NCBI GenBank assembly: GCA_955652675.1
Contig: CATPBP010000081.1
Span: 1 to 49,016, forward strand
Length of the DNA stretch: 49,016 nt
DNA from: Candidatus Dormiibacterota bacterium
Lineage (GTDB): Bacteria; Chloroflexota; Dormibacteria; Dormibacterales; Dormibacteraceae
Reading direction: 5' to 3'
Below, piece after piece: positions 47,542 through 49,016 of the stretch; position 1 is the first letter of the stretch, and each line of letters begins with the position of its first letter. The position numbers and the translations under genes were made by a program. The notes beneath the pieces were generated by a model. It searched no databases. It had not been told where the DNA came from and was given only the letters and a program-made list of their open reading frames with translations.

Positions 47542-48848
47542 GCCTGCTCGGCGGCCCGGTCAGCGTGGTCAGCGCCGGGGCGGCGATGCTCGCCGACGCC
47601 CTCGAAGCCGACCAGGTCCGGGTCGACTGGCGGCCGCCGCTGGAGCGGCTCGTCCCCGACCCCGAGGTGGACCTTGCGAACCAGCGTGCTGTGGCCAGGA
47701 TGCTCGCCGCCCGGCCGCGCTGGGTTGGAGTCGGCACCGCGGTGGAGGTGATCCCGGGAATGCGTCCGGACCTGCTCCTCCACAGCGGGCCACCGATGCG
47801 CTGGGAGGCCGCCTCTGGACCCATGCGGGGAGCGCTGGAGGGGGCGCTCCGGCTCGAGGGCCGCGACTCGGCTGACCTGGAGCCCTGTCACGTGCACATG
47901 GCGGTGGGCCCGATGGCCGGCGTTGTCAGCGCCGGCATGCCGGTGGTCATCGTGGAGGACGAGACCAGCGGCATCCGGGCCTACTCCAACCTGAACGAGG
48001 GGCTGGGGCGCGTCCTGCGCTACGGGGCGAACGACGAGGCGGTGCTGGAGCGGCTGCGCTGGATGGCGTCGGTGCTGGGCCCGGACCTGGGCCGGGCGCT
48101 GGAATCGGGTCCAATAGACCTCGGCGCGATCAACCAGAAGGCTCTCCAGATGGGCGACGAGCTGCACAACCGCCACCGGGCCGCGACCTCCATGGTCTTT
48201 CGGGAGCTGGCGCTCAGGGGCCTCTCCGCGGAGTCGCTGCGGTTCATCGACCAGAACGACTACTTCTATCTCAACCTGGTCATGGCCTCTGCCAAGGCTG
48301 CCTGCGAGGCGGCCGCCGGTGTCGACCAGAGCACGTTGGTGGTCAGCATGGCCCGCAACGGGACCGAGTTTGGCATCCGCGTCAGCGGCGAGCCGCGACG
48401 CTGGTTTACGGCGGCGGCCGCCGTGCCCGTGGGGCTGTTCCTGGGCTCCTACACGCAGGAGGACGCCAATCCCGACATCGGGGACTCCGCGATCACCGAG
48501 ACCTTCGGGCTGGGTGGATTCGCGATGGCGGCGGCGCCCGCCATCACCCGGGTCGTGGGCGGCACCGCCCAGACCGCGGTGGATGCGTCGCTGGAGATGT
48601 ACGAGATCACCTTGGAGGAGAACTCGAACCACCAGATCCCGGCGCTGGACTTCCGGGGGAGCCCGACCGGCATCGACGTCCGGCGGGTTGTGGAGACCGG
48701 CATCCAGCCGCTGATCAACACCGGCATCGCACACCGGGAGGCGGGGATCGGGCAGATCGGCGCCGGCCTGGTGCGGGCGCCCCTGGAGCCATTCCTCGCC
48801 GCGCACCTTCACCTGGCCCGAGCCCGCCCGGACGGCGCGCCGCAGTAA
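47538..48848 (+). CDS. DUF1116 family protein (YlbE/AllG-like)
   Basis: A 436-residue protein matching the DUF1116/YlbE family, the standard partner of FdrA. Recognisable blocks are GVGTAVEVIPGMRPDLLLHS, PMRWEAASGPMRGALEGAL, VSMARNGTEFGIRVSG and GDSAITETFGLGGFAMAAAP. In E. coli it is one of three subunits linked to oxamate carbamoyltransferase activity. The GTG start overlaps the FdrA stop by four bases, so the two are made in fixed ratio. The third E. coli subunit (DUF2877) is not evident within the window; the following partial gene does not look like it. Confidence 0.83.
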   Translation: MSLLGGPVSVVSAGAAMLADALEADQVRVDWRPPLERLVPDPEVDLANQRAVARMLAARPRWVGVGTAVEVIPGMRPDLLLHSGPPMRWEAASGPMRGALEGALRLEGRDSADLEPCHVHMAVGPMAGVVSAGMPVVIVEDETSGIRAYSNLNEGLGRVLRYGANDEAVLERLRWMASVLGPDLGRALESGPIDLGAINQKALQMGDELHNRHRAATSMVFRELALRGLSAESLRFIDQNDYFYLNLVMASAKAACEAAAGVDQSTLVVSMARNGTEFGIRVSGEPRRWFTAAAAVPVGLFLGSYTQEDANPDIGDSAITETFGLGGFAMAAAPAITRVVGGTAQTAVDASLEMYEITLEENSNHQIPALDFRGSPTGIDVRRVVETGIQPLINTGIAHREAGIGQIGAGLVRAPLEPFLAAHLHLARARPDGAPQ

Positions 48849-48911
48849 GGAGACGCTGTCGCGGCGGGCAGCGCCCGGCACTCACCGTAGCCGCTCCTTT
48901 CACAGGCGAGC

Positions 48912-48917
48912 TACGCT
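48912..48917 (+). promoter_or_regulatory. -10 box TACGCT for the last gene
   Basis: TACGCT ends 8 bases before the ATG at 48926, indicating a separate leaderless-type promoter after the DUF1116 gene. Confidence 0.45.
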
Positions 48918-48925
48918 GAGCGGCC

Positions 48926-49016
48926 ATGACACCGCTCGGCGACGGCTCCGTCTCTTTCGCCTTCGCCGTCGAGGCCCTCATCCTCCACACGCGCACCCCC
49001 CGCCCCCTTCCCGCCA
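48926..49016 (+). CDS. unidentified protein, first 30 codons only
   Basis: Begins MTPLGDGSVSFAFAVEALIL and then HTRTPRPLPA before the window ends. Too short to classify. It lies 77 bases after the DUF1116 stop and has its own TACGCT box, so it may not belong to the fdrA operon. The start of a third oxamate carbamoyltransferase subunit is possible by position, but the residues show no resemblance I recognise. Confidence 0.45.
   Translation, partial: MTPLGDGSVSFAFAVEALILHTRTPRPLPA

Noticed and set aside
1..49016. CRISPR arrays, insertion sequences, prophage or integrative elements
   Set aside because: No regularly spaced repeats, transposase, integrase or tRNA-adjacent repeats were seen; composition and gene packing are uniform.

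Overview
The window is high-G+C (about two-thirds by eye), densely coded bacterial chromosome. No rRNA, tRNA, transposase, integrase or CRISPR array was found. Several genes point to the Terrabacteria side of the tree: a HelY-like Ski2 helicase, a DUF2342-type zincin, a HspR-like MerR regulator, a GT20 enzyme of actinobacterial style, an E1 alpha/beta fusion and many apparently leaderless genes. Dormibacterota, Chloroflexota or a deep actinobacterial relative would all fit. This placement is inference; no marker gene in the window settles it.

Layout. 1-1342 (minus): a truncated PIG-L deacetylase and a frameshifted aminotransferase. 1491-8591 (plus): a CDF metal exporter, then citrate synthase, dihydrolipoamide dehydrogenase, a fused E1 and an E2. 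These last four look like a 2-oxoacid oxidation unit placed next to entry into the TCA cycle. 8588-9848 (minus): an ArsR regulator and two SRPBCC proteins, joined by 4-base overlaps. 9936-10595: an ACT-domain protein. 10596-11050: the only long stretch without a convincing gene. 11051-15625: SDR, 2'-5' RNA ligase-like protein, a small membrane protein, and a CvpA/MFS/ureohydrolase operon. 15799-18310: an orphan ParA with a small basic partner, nitroreductase, a 43-residue membrane protein and a metallo-beta-lactamase-fold protein lacking one metal-site Asp. 18320-22251 (minus): two small proteins, a dihydroorotase-like amidohydrolase, orotate phosphoribosyltransferase and an M20 dipeptidase.

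22336-29437 (minus) is a complete dipeptide-type ABC importer (binding protein, two permeases, two ATPases) translationally coupled to a Rieske oxygenase. It is split by an antiparallel 53-residue hydrophobic protein. 29546-32844: DUF503, the helicase and a deoxyribosyltransferase-fold protein. 32872-39887 (minus): a membrane protein, the zincin, a zinc ribbon protein, the MerR regulator, a class A penicillin-binding protein with an unusual N-terminal extension, and GT20. 39968-44386: a small coiled-coil-like protein, a CPBP protease and Ca2+/H+ exchanger pair, then an enoyl-CoA hydratase coupled to an acyl-CoA carboxylase beta subunit (branched-chain or leucine catabolism type, which fits the E1/E2 cluster). 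44553-49016: a secreted protein, a response regulator, and an FdrA/DUF1116 pair related to the oxamate carbamoyltransferase subunits, followed by the first 30 codons of another gene.

The most general new observation is a recurring TAnnnT box 6-9 bases upstream of ATG or GTG with no ribosome binding site between. This implies that many transcripts start at or just before the start codon. Other non-coding signals are a two-hairpin repeat family with covariation, a 16-base palindrome abutting the metal exporter, an 8+8 inverted repeat ahead of fdrA, and three phased repeats at the MerR gene. I found no clear multi-gene defence or biosynthetic system. The best candidates for undescribed biology are the ParA/small-partner pair and the Rieske-transporter operon.
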